Notes under the pieces: generated by a model
The model's input: the letters and a program-made list of their open reading frames with translations, nothing else
Told to the model about the DNA's origin: nothing
Database searches by the model: none
Assembly: GCF_001522545.3 (NCBI RefSeq)
Contig: NC_031770.1
Coordinates: 20,606,105-20,670,104 of the forward strand
Direction of reading: 5' to 3'
Source of the DNA: Parus major
Taxonomy: Eukaryota; Chordata; Aves; Passeriformes; Paridae
DNA: 64,000 nucleotides
Program-made: the position numbers and the translations under genes
Shown here: in pieces, positions 15,701 through 25,424 of the stretch
How the letters are laid out: each line of letters opens with the position of its first letter
Position numbering within the stretch: the first letter of the stretch is position 1

Positions 15701-18700
15701 TAGATACTCTCATAATAGCTTATGTAAGAGAGGATAGGCAACTCAGTAAAAGTGTAATGTTTGAAATACTCAACCTTCCAAGAAAACTGACAGTCAACTA
15801 TCCGTTCTGGCTGAAGAAAAGCATCATTTACCATTACTACTTTGAACTGGTGTTAAAGGAGCAGTAAAACTTTTCTGTGGAGTGCCACTGAATGATACAT
15901 CTCCTACAGTCAATGTGTGCTGACTTCTCTCAAGCTCACACTTGCATCTGTTTAGGAAAGAAGAAGCATAAATTAATAATGGAAACTAAAAATTAATTAG
16001 TTATTTTAAGAGCCTAACATACATTAATAAATTATATGATTCTAAGAACTTAAAGATCAAGTCAAGACACATCCATTGAAAAATTCTAGGTGATATAACA
16101 CAAAAACATGAAAATATTTTATTTAAAGTTCCAGTGTGCTTAATCAAGTACATAGGAGGCAAAGCTAAAACACAAAAATCAAGTTCTAAGCAGATGAAAA
16201 TCAGTTAGAACTGTTTGAGGTCTGACTGTATGAAGCTGTAGTTCAGCTAAACATGTAAAATGACTGTAAGTACTGAGAATATCCAACTCTTACTCTTCAG
16301 TGAATATCTTTATGGCAGGAAACACAACTTTCAGTTGTTATGTTCTGATACTGCACACTTTCAGAAAACTATGCATACCTCATAATCATGCAAGGGAGTA
16401 CTCTCCACTCAACAGGCCATTTTTCATGTGTCCCATTCACATCACTACTCAAAACACCACAGCATTTGAGAGTCTTTTGTGAGCTTGAAGAGTTACCAGG
16501 GCATCCAAGGAAACCCTATAACTACTTCAGAGACCATAGGACCAACTTCAGGACTACTTCTGTCCTGCTCAGTGAGCACAGGTTGATAAGATGATAGTCC
16601 CAGTGCCAGTCCCACTGCATCAGTGACTCCACGTTTGCCTTTCCATTCCCCACCTCTTTTACAGCTCAATGCTAAGAGCTCCTCTCCCAGAGGACTGTCA
16701 GTTGGGATGAAGTGGCAAATGACCACACACCAAACAAAATGCAGACAAATACAAAATCACAAACGATTGCCAAGAATGAGGTGCAATGCAGTTAACTGCT
16801 ATTTTGCAATGAACAGTTATGTAAAATAATATAATGGGAAAGTAGAACACAGCAAACAAGACTTAATTTTGGGAACAGATAAATGGAACACATATTCTCA
16901 GTTTGCAACCTCTTTGTCCCAACATTTGACAGCAGATACAGAGAACATTAGTGAGGTTCAACCAACCCTGTTGAACCTCACTAGATTCTTTAGTGATGGA
17001 TCTCAGCAACTCCTTGAACAAAGCTGGTGTTTCTACATGCCAAAAATAGTGTTGCATTATTTCTCACAGCTGTCAAATAACTCTCTTTAGTTTTCACAAA
17101 AAACAAAGAGAAAAAAAAAAACAAAGGAGTAACACAGCTTCTTTATTTGCTTCTATTAGGACCTGTATGAGGCATTAGCAAAAATATGACAAAATAACCA
17201 TTGTAAATACGTTAGAGACATACAGCAAGTCCTCACCTTTTCAGTTCTTGTTCTAGCCTTTCAATGTCCTTCTTGCAGGAATTCAGCTGACCTGACTGAA
17301 TGTTGACTTGAGATTCTTTTATTTGAAGATCATGTGAAATTTTCTGCTTTGCTTTCTCAAGATTATCACACAACTCCATCAAGCTCTGGTTCTCTCTTTT
17401 CAGTATTGCAGATTCATTTTTTTCATTTTCAACCTAGTTGAAACAGAGACATTTTTGAAATTATCAACACCTCTCTATACTTCAGTGCATTTATTATTTT
17501 AGTAACAAAATTTTACATGCTTTTATTTTCTTCCTAATACTTTAAAATCCTGACAGCTTTAAAAACCTCAGATGTACACATTGTTTAAATATTCTTGGGT
17601 GTGAACAAAACCCACATTTCATAAAATTCAACTCAGTGACATTAACAGTTTCTATTTATTGACAAGATATGAACTCTTCAAAAAATTCATCAATCCCTAA
17701 ATACTAATAATCATCATTAGTCCACATTCTTCACTGATCATATCACTTCCCTTTCCAGCCTATCTTAAGCAGCCAGAAGATATTGGCTCACTCCACAAAG
17801 TGTGCACAATAATTATCAAAGGTCACAGCATTGAAGACAGTGTCTGGCAGGAAAGATGTCCTTCTCTACCCTGGAGGAGCATCCAAGGCACATCATCTTT
17901 GGCACAATGTTGTTCTTTTGACGAAAAATTGTATTTCCTCCTGCTTCTGAGAGTCTTAAAGCACCCCTTCTTTTTTGGGGGGAGCACAGCAATTCCTTGG
18001 AATGGTTGAAACACTTTCCTGGAAACTCACAGGAAGAAACTGCTAGGCCTAAGATTTTCTAGAAAGTTGTAGCAATCTAAAGGGACTAACACACAACCTT
18101 TGTGAATTGTCTCTGAGCTGAGCTGTAGTCAAATATTCAAAAAAAAAAAAAAATTGAACCAAATGGATCACTGCTGACCTGAAACATGGCAAGACCCTGA
18201 CCAATTACGTCTTTAGTCCCCTGGCTAGAGGGCTGATGGTTAGATGAAATGTAAAATTACAGCTGTAAAAATTAAAAGGAGCACCAAATCCTAAAATTCA
18301 GTCTCTACAAGGAAAGAAACCTAAGGAATAACATAAACTAAGATTTTAGGTAGGCAATTACCTATTGTAAGCAAGGTGAAATAAGAAGAGGCTACCAACT
18401 GAGCAACTCTGGTATATGAAACAGGCCCAGTCACTATCATGGATTTTAACAGGTATAACAATAAAATGTTTACTCTCCTAATCATAAACAGCTGTAGAAA
18501 ACCTTCAAAGTACACATAAATATCTAGAGATAGAAAATCATACCAAACAGATAGGAAGCAGGAATTATATTAACAACCAAAAAGAAATAAACAGAGAGAA
18601 GAATATGATCAGTATTAAGTAAGATAAAGACAAACAAATTCTGTGCTACCTTGCCTTTCAGTCAGGGAGAAGAAGCAAAGCACTAATCCATTCCATAACA

Positions 18701-18925
18701 ACAACCAGCAGAAAATAAACTGTTGTAACAGTGTTTGGCATGGAAAGTGGCATTTTGCATTACCTTCTGCTTCTGTTTCTGCAAAGCTGCCTCCAAAGTC
18801 TCTAGCTGGTATTGCCTTTGCTGACGCTCCTTTTTAAGCTTATCCACTTGACTTTCCAGCTCATGGATCTTCTGCAGGACTCTGGGGGAGAGGCCCTCTT
18901 TCCATTCCTCCACAGCCCAGCTCAT
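1..18925 (-). CDS. CENPF: CENPF, 5' part of coding region (exons 2-12, runs off left edge)
   Basis: Centromere protein F (mitosin) is a very large coiled-coil protein that accumulates in G2, sits at the nuclear envelope and outer kinetochore in mitosis, and binds microtubules through its ends. The spliced CDS is join of the complements of 18764-18925, 17237-17433, 15832-15947, 14731-14822, 12153-12420, 10449-10651, 7441-7566, 5628-5756, 3941-4063, 1210-1345 and <1-726. This gives 2278 nt, about 759 residues of a protein usually near 3000 residues. Every junction has GT and AG and the phases join without a shift. The product opens MSWAVEEWKEGL, like human CENPF, and stays similar throughout (for example IARHQASSSVFSWQQEKTP in exon 6). 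Nearly all of it is heptad-rich coiled coil, with a Ser/Thr/Pro-rich linker in exons 4-6. No in-frame stop was found in any exon. The symbol is firm; exact splice sites are from inspection only. Confidence 0.96.
1210..1345 (-). CDS. CENPF: CENPF exon 11 (residues 473-518)
   Basis: The acceptor is TTTGGTTTAG | GAAGTG and the donor ATGAAAA | GTGAGTTATG. It encodes EVKKEKNLLNCQLEKKLQ and ends LKQSQNFAEEMK, matching human LNQSQNFAEEMK. The 136 nt leave phase 1. Confidence 0.94.
2545..2892 (-). mobile_element. CR1 LINE, 3' end fragment
   Basis: The plus strand starts CCATAGAATCACACACTGGG, the reverse complement of the standard CR1 3' terminus. It continues through the hallmark segments (GTTGGAAGAGACTTTAAAGG; CAGCCTTTCCTTGTAGGAGA; GGTGCTCCATCCCTCTGATC). 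It is 5'-truncated, as is usual for CR1. It appears to lack an internal piece near 2640-2660, where the segment between the tail and the upstream part is shorter than in full copies. It lies in CENPF intron 10 in the same orientation as the gene. Confidence 0.93.
3941..4063 (-). CDS. CENPF: CENPF exon 10 (residues 432-472)
   Basis: The acceptor is GGTTTTCCAG | GTAATGG and the donor CTTTCAG | GTGAGC. Its 41 codons include QKLCRAEQALSAAQTKEADL, close to human QKLCRAEQAFQASQIKENEL. Phase 0 at both ends. Coiled coil. Confidence 0.95.
5628..5756 (-). CDS. CENPF: CENPF exon 9 (residues 389-431)
   Basis: The acceptor is GTTTTCTAG | GAACTC and the donor GACAAA | GTAGGTG. Its 43 codons read ELSCQQHSLQTLDQQYNQLR, then SKLNQELQQAKNDFNVLQAE. 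The human counterpart has LTQELQQAKNMHNVLQAELDK. Phase 0 at both ends, so exons 8 to 10 are each symmetrical units whose skipping would keep the frame. Confidence 0.94.
7441..7566 (-). CDS. CENPF: CENPF exon 8 (residues 347-388)
   Basis: The acceptor is ATTATTATAG | GTCCAAATG and the donor ACCAACAG | GTAAGG. Its 42 codons read VQMLEQKVKRLSEELNCQRQ, then NAESTRQSLEQKIKAKEKEY. Human CENPF has LSCQRQNAESARCSLEQKIKEKEKEF here. Phase 0 at both ends. Coiled coil. Confidence 0.94.
7784..8030. repeat. AT-rich low-complexity region
   Basis: Clustered TATATA, TATATGTA and AAGATA-type motifs over about 250 bases in CENPF intron 7. No unit is strictly tandem. No coding or RNA-gene character. Confidence 0.8.
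10449..10651 (-). CDS. CENPF: CENPF exon 7 (residues 279-346)
   Basis: The acceptor follows a T-rich tract (TTTTTTAAATTCAG | AACTAAA) and the donor is CACACAG | GTAAAATG. It encodes ELNSIIKDLEHQLQAQEK through KDKILNKTRDKLTQTSTQ, aligning with human ELRNKINELELRLQ through EKVLNKCRDEL. Long uninterrupted coiled coil. The 203 nt return to phase 0. Confidence 0.94.
12153..12420 (-). CDS. CENPF: CENPF exon 6 (residues 190-279), conserved linker with TPAR repeats
   Basis: The acceptor is TTGGACACAG | AAAATAAATC and the donor AACCAGG | GTATCTGG. The encoded block HREIARHQASSSVFSWQQEK is almost identical to human CENPF and is among the best-conserved stretches of the window. It is followed by EKTPARNQETPARGSS, which carries two TPAR tetrapeptides, each a full Cdk consensus. 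The exon closes with RRAQNQ, matching human LKAQNQ, in phase 1. Confidence 0.94.
14731..14822 (-). CDS. CENPF: CENPF exon 5 (residues 159-189)
   Basis: The acceptor is GTCTTTGTAG | ATGCTAAG and the donor CTTAAG | GTAAGT. It encodes DAKFEELEEKYKKKVQENKE and a following leucine-rich helix, matching the human SKYEDLKEKYNKEVEERK region. The 92 nt restore phase 0. A coiled-coil segment between two Pro-rich linkers. Confidence 0.92.
14915..14963 (+). mobile_element. Possible CR1 tail fragment
   Basis: GACCCTTCTAGCTTGAAACA and the following TTCTAGGATTCAATGATC resemble the last 50 bases of diverged CR1 copies (pyrimidine-rich segment, then ATTCTATGATTCTATGA). Too short for certainty. Confidence 0.4.
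15832..15947 (-). CDS. CENPF: CENPF exon 4 (residues 120-159), linker with Cdk-type sites
   Basis: The acceptor is CTAAACAG | ATGCAAG and the donor AGTAATG | GTAAAT. The product includes RCKCELERSQ, then a Ser/Thr/Pro-rich stretch GTPQKSFTAPLTPVQSSN. The TPQK tetrapeptide is a full Cdk consensus (S/T-P-x-K/R) and is also present in human CENPF as I remember it. The exon breaks the coiled coil and is the least conserved of the early exons. It ends in phase 1. Confidence 0.92.
16949..16983. repeat. Perfect 14-bp inverted repeat with 7-base loop
   Basis: TAGTGAGGTTCAAC, loop CAACCCT, then GTTGAACCTCACTA. All 14 positions pair and the sequence is mixed rather than simple. It lies in CENPF intron 3, about 250 bases downstream of exon 3 in the direction of transcription. 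No matching transposon was recognised. Confidence 0.95.
17237..17433 (-). CDS. CENPF: CENPF exon 3 (residues 55-120)
   Basis: The minus strand reads TTTCAACTAG | GTTGAAAATG at the acceptor and CTGAAAAG | GTGAGG at the donor. It encodes VENEKNESAILKRENQSLM and ends EQELK plus two bases of an Arg codon. This matches the human segment starting VENEKTEG, which is continuous with exon 2. Coiled coil throughout. The 197 nt leave phase 2, completed by the first base of exon 4. Confidence 0.95.
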
Positions 18926-18967
18926 ACTGGCCGGATTCTTGCTTCACATAAATGGATAGTGTTATGC
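18764..18967 (-). CDS. CENPF: CENPF exon 2 (start codon; residues 1-54)
   Basis: The acceptor is at 18968-18969 and the donor GTAATG at 18763-18758. The first 42 nt are untranslated and the ATG lies at 18925-18923. The 54 codons end in phase 0 with a QKQKQK stretch. The start is chosen because the peptide MSWAVEEWKEGLSPRVLQKI aligns from its first residue with human CENPF. The segment begins the N-terminal coiled coil, in the part of the protein reported to bind microtubules. Confidence 0.95.
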
Positions 18968-19461
18968 CTGAAACACAAAGACAACTACAGTGAGACCTTC
19001 CAAGAGGTTAAGTAAGCGTCGCTTTTCAAGAAATTGCCTTTTTAAAGCTTACTAGCGATTAGAATGCAATATTCCATAACCTTACTGACTAGGCTTCCTG
19101 ATCTAAACAACAAGCAGCACCTTAAAATATTAGGTCCTATTAGGTCCTATTTTCACACACTTCTACGCACTTAAGAGAAGATTATAAAATCTCGCTCTAA
19201 AGAATCTCCGGGCAACAACACGGTTTATACTCTTATGGCTGCGTTCGACAGCTATATACCTCAGGTGGCGTCTCCTTGCAAAAACACACAGCTCCGTACG
19301 AGGCGTCAGCGACGCTTCTTTATTTACTTTTCAAAACAACGCAGCTGAGCTGGTGACATCTCAGAGTAACTAAAACCAGAGACCAACGACTGACAGAGAG
19401 AGCCCTAACGGGACGGGGGGCTGCCTGTCACCGTCAGCCCCGCACCCAACCACTCACTCAC

Positions 19462-19617
19462 CGTTAAGCGCCGACCGGAGCCCGGCGACAGCGACTCGAA
19501 CCCGGCGACCGCTGCCGGCACACTCGATGTCCCCAGCCCCTCACGGCCGGCCGCGCTCCCGCCGCGACTCAAACCCAGCGCCACCGCCCCACGGCCGTTT
19601 GCGCCCGCCCCCGCCAT
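19462..19617 (-). other. CENPF: CENPF exon 1, untranslated (5' end uncertain)
   Basis: A GC-rich stretch ends at a strong donor: on the minus strand the exon reads ...GCGCTTAACG and is followed by GTGAGTGAGTGG. The next exon downstream begins at 18967 after a good acceptor (TTTGTGTTTCAG). The transcription start cannot be seen; 19617 is only the position of the first upstream ATG and the real start may lie either side of it. Human CENPF also has a non-coding first exon, which fits. Confidence 0.6.
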
Positions 19618-19860
19618 GCCGCAGCCCTGCACGGTGATTGGTCCGACCGCCACGCTACTAGCCAGCCTGCCGCCAATGGGAGCGCAGCGCGGCGGCGCCC
19701 GCCCTCCTGAGTGGCTGGTTCGGAAGCGTTCAAACTCCATTGGAGGCAGCGGCGCAGGCGCACGGAGGTGCTGAGGCCGTTGCCCTCAGCTGGGTGGGGC
19801 GGTGCCCGCAGTTGGGCGGGGCGAGAGGTGGGGAGGGACGGGGATGAGGCTGGGGAAAGG
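19462..19860 (-). promoter_or_regulatory. CENPF: CENPF CpG-island promoter with CCAAT boxes and a CHR-like hexamer
   Basis: The region is strongly CpG-rich against AT-rich flanks. CCAAT boxes lie at 19637-19641 (minus), 19673-19677 (plus) and 19739-19743 (minus). The first two are 36 bases apart, near the roughly three-turn spacing typical of NF-Y sites in G2/M promoters. A TTTGAA hexamer, the usual CHR core bound by DREAM/B-MYB-MuvB, reads on the minus strand at 19734-19729. Its position upstream of two of the CCAAT boxes is not the usual order. No TATA box is visible. CENPF is a known G2/M-induced gene; use of these sites is inferred. Confidence 0.65.
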
Positions 19861-20082
19861 GATGAGGATGGAGGCAGCACTTGTGGGGTGTAACGGTGAT
19901 GTCACATCTTTGTCCAAACCCACTTTCCCGAACCCAAAGAGAACCTGAGAAAAAAACCTTTTTGAGAAAAGGAGCGACAACGCGCTGTCTCGGTCCTCAT
20001 CCATTCACTGGGAAAGATCAACGGAAGGATCCTGAAGTTCTTTCTCCTCAGTTCTGCTCCTGGGGCTTGTTTTCGCTTTAGT

Positions 20083-20137
20083 TTGGTTTTTGTTTGTTTT
20101 TTTCTTTTTTGCTTTTTTGTTTGTTTGTTTGTTTTTT
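20083..20137. repeat. T/G-rich low-complexity tract (TTTG units)
   Basis: A near-continuous run of T with interspersed G, including several consecutive TTTG units near 20118-20133. Read on the other strand it is an A/C-rich tract. Simple repeat; no transposon body is visible beside it. Confidence 0.85.
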
Positions 20138-22842
20138 GAGGAGATGGGAGGCAATTTAGCCAAATATTTTCTACCCATAAATACAAAGACAATGAAAACG
20201 CCCCAAATAGTTTGTAAGTATGGTCTAACACAGAGCATAGAATGGACATGGCAACAATGAAGGCTGAAGGATTCTAAAGTTCCTGTGAAGCTCCATGGGT
20301 ATCTGTGACTGGTTTTTCAAATCCTCTGGTATTCCCCCACTACCCCACAACCATCTCTCTAGAGGGAGTTTTGGATTGTTCCTTTCCATCAGAATCCGTG
20401 ACTTGTGATTCTACAATCTGATTATCATTTTACCTATTTAAATGTACTGCCTCCTGTAACCGTTCTGAGAATATTTACTCAAGCACTGTTCTTTTAATCA
20501 TGTTTAGGAAACTGAGTTAAACAAATCTTCCCTGAAAAGTTAAACAGCTCACCAGTCAGCTGGTCAGAGTTCTGACTGTAAATAAATATGACACAACAAA
20601 CTCACCAGCACGTTGTTAAAAAAATCTCCAAACCATCTCCTGAATAAAACAAGCCATTGCAGTGATGGAACTGATCCATCATAAATGCTTCTTCACAAAT
20701 TACAAATAAAAAAAAAAAACAAAACAAAACAACCAAACAGGCTAGAAATTTCCATGGTGAACTTTATGCAGGTGTTCCTGAGGGAACAGCACAGAACAGC
20801 AATGAAGCAGGAACTACTTTAGAAAAGTGGAAAACCCTCACACAGTACTTCCAAATAATTAATGAGAGCTGAGAACCAGTCTGAACTGAAGGGGATCCTC
20901 TGCATGGTGGACAAGGGGCAAATGTTCTGTAAGAATAAAATACCCATTATATGCTACTTTCAGTAAGTGTTTCTCATTGGACAGTAACAAATGCTACTTA
21001 ATCAATTGTAGAAGCTGAAGAGTTTTCAATTTCTACAGATAATATTACAATGGGACTACAGATGGACATGGAGCTCTACCATTTAAACCAGTTCATCATG
21101 ATTAATCCCTCAGGGAACACTTCAGTGAAACAGCTTCAACTTCCAAGACTGGTGGCATATTTTTCAGAAGGGAATGAATGAGTAGAGGGAGCCTCCAACA
21201 TTCTTACAAGGCATGAAAAATGAAAATCAGCTGGTGTGTGCAGAGCTTTTAAGACACAGTCTGATTAACATCTGGATAACTGAAAGGGAACCTGACCATT
21301 GTTGTCAACTTAAATATAAGAAAACACTTCTGAAGCTGATTTCTAAGAATGGTCAGGTTTTCACTGGATTAATGATTTACAAATTGATTCTTTCATATTT
21401 GACAACCTTTATGTAACCATTGCAGGAATTAACTAATTATCATGAAAGATAAAAAGACTCATAAGGAGTACAGAAACCTGCTTTTTCTTTTGCCACATCA
21501 ACTTATTCTGCACAACACCTTTTTAAGTGTCAAGACATTAATTAACAAAAGTAAATATAAGAATAAAAATATTAGTAAATGTAAGATTGAATTATGAGAT
21601 ACAAGAAAAAGATCAAATTCTCTGAAAAAATAATAAGAAGTTATGAGGAATATTAATAGCAACCATCAGTTTGTCTAACACTTGTAATTATTTTCATTAT
21701 TCTCTACTGGCTAGAATTCTTAAGATCTTTCTAAAAGGCTCTCAAAGTCCCCTATTTCAGAGTTCCCCATGATTTTGAGCAAAGACTACCTCAAGTCTCG
21801 TGAACTGGCTTTTCTCTGTCCTTGAAATTCCATTCAGTTTTTGCCAAATGCCAAGCATCACCATTTAAGCTTTCTCACCTGCATTCTTTACTGCAATTTC
21901 TAATTAGGGGCTAAAACAGTAGGTAGAATAGAAAAGCCACTAAAGGTTAAACCTGTATTGCTACAGCTTATGTTAGTGTATATGATGGAACAAAACCAGA
22001 AGGGAAAGAAAGGAAAAGAGCGTCTGATGAGAAAATCTTCCCCTGCTTGGATACTGCAAGAGGCAAAAATCAGATGGAGCTTTTCCTTCATATTCTTTCT
22101 TGCCAAACTCAGAATCCATCAGGAAAAGCCAAATTCATGTAAGTGTATATATAAATATATATGCACATCAAAGGGAACTTGGGGAGCTGAAGCAATCCCC
22201 TTCACCCAGGGAAAGATAAATGGGCTGGGTACTTTGTGTCTGATGGTGTTCCACCTTCCCAACTTCCCTGTGGAGGCACCAGAGGCAAACACTTTGGCAG
22301 GCTGGGTGTGAAAGAGAAGACAGATCATTTTCCTTAGCCTCACCCAAACCCCACCCTGTACTAAATGATGCCTCTTGCATCTGGAAAACAGAATTCCCCA
22401 TCTCTGCCAATGCAAGAATGTAACTGAGAATGTGGTAGCAGTTTAGGTGCCAGTACTGCAGCTGCAGAGTTAAGTCTGCACTACTAGAACCCAGCGAGCT
22501 ACTGCTGTAAATATGATGTTTCGTTGTTTGTACACCCTTAGATTTCCTATTCTTCACATGGTTTTTCACAGAACACACAGCTTGTTTGGTGAACAGAATA
22601 AATGTTAAGGTGGATGCCATTGGGATGCATAGAGAACCTTACACCTTAAATTACTCAACAGCCTCTTGCTCTTAGAAAAGGTTGAAGTGACCTGCACAAT
22701 CTGTTTTCATAGTTTATTAACAAAATCAAGGACCACAGCATTTCACAAATTATAGCTCTATTCCCAACAGAAATGGGGGTGTTTCTCTAGTAAGTATTAC
22801 TGTATTTTTCATGTACCAATTGGAACTGTTACTGAAATGCTA

Positions 22843-23330
22843 ATGCTGACACCTGTGCTAGGGTCTACCTGTAGCTGAGAGATGGGGATATTCAAGGCTA
22901 GATCAGAAGCCTATTTTATTGAGTATACAAGGTATTTATATAGGGTTTTACTTGTATAGCACTTATATAGGGTTCTATTTTTGGTAACAATTTCCCATTG
23001 GTTATACATTCTTCATGACCTCAGTTACCTGGTAATAATTTCAAAGTTTCACAACATATTTCTTTGTCACTTCTACCCCAGGGAGCAGTTATCTGTGTCT
23101 GTCTCTCCCATGGTTTTGGTTTGAGCAGGCCTAAGAAACTAGGCTCCTTTATCAGTTCTATTGTACTCTCTGTTTTATTCCCCATAAGGGTGAATTGGAT
23201 GAATGCATTAGTCGATCAAATACCTACAGTTGCTCTATTGTTTGGGATCACATTGACTAGTACAGCTTATAAAACACCAGTGAGGAGGTTTCCTAGCACT
23301 GAGAAGGTGACTGAGGTTACCTAGCTTGTC
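22843..23330 (-). mobile_element. Possible solo-LTR remnant (tentative)
   Basis: The stretch has the composition of an avian endogenous retrovirus LTR read in antisense. TATTTTATTGAGTATACAAG near 22911 would be AATAAAATA on the other strand, a plausible polyadenylation signal. It is followed by TATATAGGG repeats and a CCCATTGG (CCAAT) box near 22996. Terminal TG...CA ends and target duplications could not be fixed. The call rests on general resemblance only. Confidence 0.3.
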
Positions 23331-24254
23331 TAAGGTGACACAGTCAATCACATGCAGGTGCTGTATAGGGACCTACAGGTTCAGCTCCTGGCAATTTAAA
23401 ACACTTCCAGGCAATGTTGCCATACTGCCACACTCCCTTCTGTCCCCCACTTACCACTGCTCCTTTGTGACAGCTTTGGTGCTCATCTGAACTGCCAGGT
23501 GAGAAGGTTAAACAGGTAAGAGGTATTATGCCAAGCAAAGACCTTTCTGGTAGCATCAGCACGTACACAAATACATTGGGCTGAAAACTGCCACATTATC
23601 TGGTTAGATAAATGCCTGTCCCAGCTCAGCAGGTAGAACAGGGATATGCAGGAGAGAATGAAGAGGTCTGTGGGGACACCAGCTCATATGAGCTAAAACA
23701 TCGTGTAACAAGACCCTAAGTCCCTGTGCTCTAATCCCTAACACCTATCTGTCACAAATGATAATAAGAAACCATTACACAAAAAATGAATTCTTGTGTT
23801 TTATAACCAGTGTGTTTTAAAGGGATAAAACTATCTTACAGCTTCTGCTTTCAATTCAGTCTCTGATATATTAAGGGCAATTACTCTGAATAATTTTTAT
23901 CACAGGAAAGTATTCTCTGACCTTTACATGCAGTGTAGTATTATTGTGATTTTTAAATAATATACAAACTTCTGCAAGAAGTGTTAACCCCTGGATTTAA
24001 AGCTGATGAGCAGTAAGAAAGATGGACCCACTACAACAAACAATAGTAAATTATTTAAACATATAAAGGATTGAAAACCAGGGTGCTTGTTAGTTGATAT
24101 TAGTAAATGTTTGTTTTGAATGTAAATGTTACTTGTTTAGCACTTGTTAGTATATTGGAAGGGTGGAAGAGGAAAGCAAATATCTAAAATGAAGTGTTTT
24201 TTATGCAAATTAACACATACCATCCTACCTGAATATGGGTTTGCAATAGCAAAT

Positions 24255-24274
24255 AGTATATGTGTGTATATATA

Positions 24275-24307
<33 letters not shown>

Positions 24308-24360
24308 ACGTATATATGTATATATATGTATATATGTATATATGTATATATATATGTATA
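24255..24360. repeat. Compound TG/TATG/TA microsatellite
   Basis: About 105 bases of alternating purine-pyrimidine repeat: TG units, then TATG units, then TATATG/TATA units. Likely polymorphic. It produces spurious open frames rich in Tyr/Ile or Val/Cys on both strands. Confidence 0.95.
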
Positions 24361-25424
24361 GCAATAGTTATAGTAATTAAAAGGTATTTACATCTTTCTT
24401 TCCTGCTCTAAAAACATTATTTTCAAACACTATGAATACAGTCATTAGCATAATGTTTAAAGGGCTAGTGTACAGTTAAGAGAATAATAAATAATTACAG
24501 CAATTACATTATGATCTGACATATGAAATCCATATTGTCCAGGGCTTCAAATTACCAGTTACTAAACTGTAAATAAGATTGGAAAACATTTGTTTCTTTA
24601 ATGGTGATTTTCCCCTCTCTTTGTAGTTCTGTTGCCAACTAGAAATGACAATACCAAGCAAATATTTCATGCTGCATATGTTAACACAAAAAATTACATT
24701 CATTATGCTATCAAAACCTGTTGTATCTTATGGGCAATGAGTTATGAGATTTCAAAGGGCACTTGGTAAGTTAGGAACATGAATCCTTCGTGGTCCATTC
24801 TTTCCTAACTTGCACAGATCTATAGCCTGCATCTCCTTTGGCCACAATTTTTGTTAGAACTGTATGCTTAACCACACACAAGTACATCTACTTTGAATAA
24901 CATTCTCTTCTAACCAGAGAGAAAAGCAGTTAAGAGAAAAGTGTGCTACATATAAACTAAAAGGCATGTACTTTTTTATAGCTGTCTCTGACTCTTGCCA
25001 TGTTTACCACCACCTTCTTAAAATGGGGAATTTAGAAAATGCCAGCTGGTAAATTAGGTTACCTCTATTTCTTGTCAGACCTCTCAAAGGTTTGTTTTTC
25101 CTTTGGCTTACATTCAATAATTTTCTCCCTCTATCATCTTTATCTATGTTATTAACTTTTCTTTATCACTATTTTTTAATTTCCCTTTTCCTCAAAGGCC
25201 ACTCTTCCAGCGGTACCCAGCCATGATATTATTAATATGCATAATAATTAATATGCATGATTGCCTTCTCAAGTCTGAGTTCTGCTTCTTTGTTGGCTTC
25301 TCTATTCTAGGTTCTTGATCATTTATCATGGCTGCTCTTGCTATGCTTAATCTTCAGTTTGAACATCCCCTTCCTATAAAGTATTCAAATGAAAGTCTTG
25401 AGCTCAAACTTTGTTTCTCCCTTG

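Larger units (their letters stand above)
727..19461 (-). other. CENPF: CENPF introns 1-11
   Basis: The introns are 727-1209, 1346-3940, 4064-5627, 5757-7440, 7567-10448, 10652-12152, 12421-14730, 14823-15831, 15948-17236, 17434-18763 and 18968-19461. All are GT-AG on the minus strand and short (about 0.5-2.9 kb), as is common in birds. The recognisable contents are a CR1 fragment in intron 10, AT-rich low complexity in intron 7, a possible CR1 tail in intron 4 and a perfect hairpin in intron 3. Elsewhere I see AT-rich unique sequence with no tRNA or box C/D snoRNA that I could support. Confidence 0.85.
19861..25424. other. Intergenic DNA between CENPF and the DAZL copy
   Basis: No gene with coding character or splice structure was recognised. 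The block holds a T/G-rich simple stretch near 20.1 kb, an A-rich run near 20.7 kb, a possible LTR remnant at 22.8-23.3 kb and a TG/TA microsatellite at 24.26-24.36 kb. The open frames here are short, overlap on both strands and lack family resemblance. Confidence 0.6.

Noticed and set aside
19405..19880. Open frames of 60-111 residues around the CENPF promoter
   Set aside because: They follow from GC-rich sequence with few stop codons. Only the part starting at 19617 is kept, as a possible upstream frame.
22168..22620. 150-residue minus-strand frame
   Set aside because: No recognisable domain, no splice context, and opposite-strand frames overlap it. It looks like chance.
24137..24380. Tyr/Ile-rich and Val/Cys-rich open frames on both strands
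   Set aside because: They are translations of the TG/TA microsatellite.
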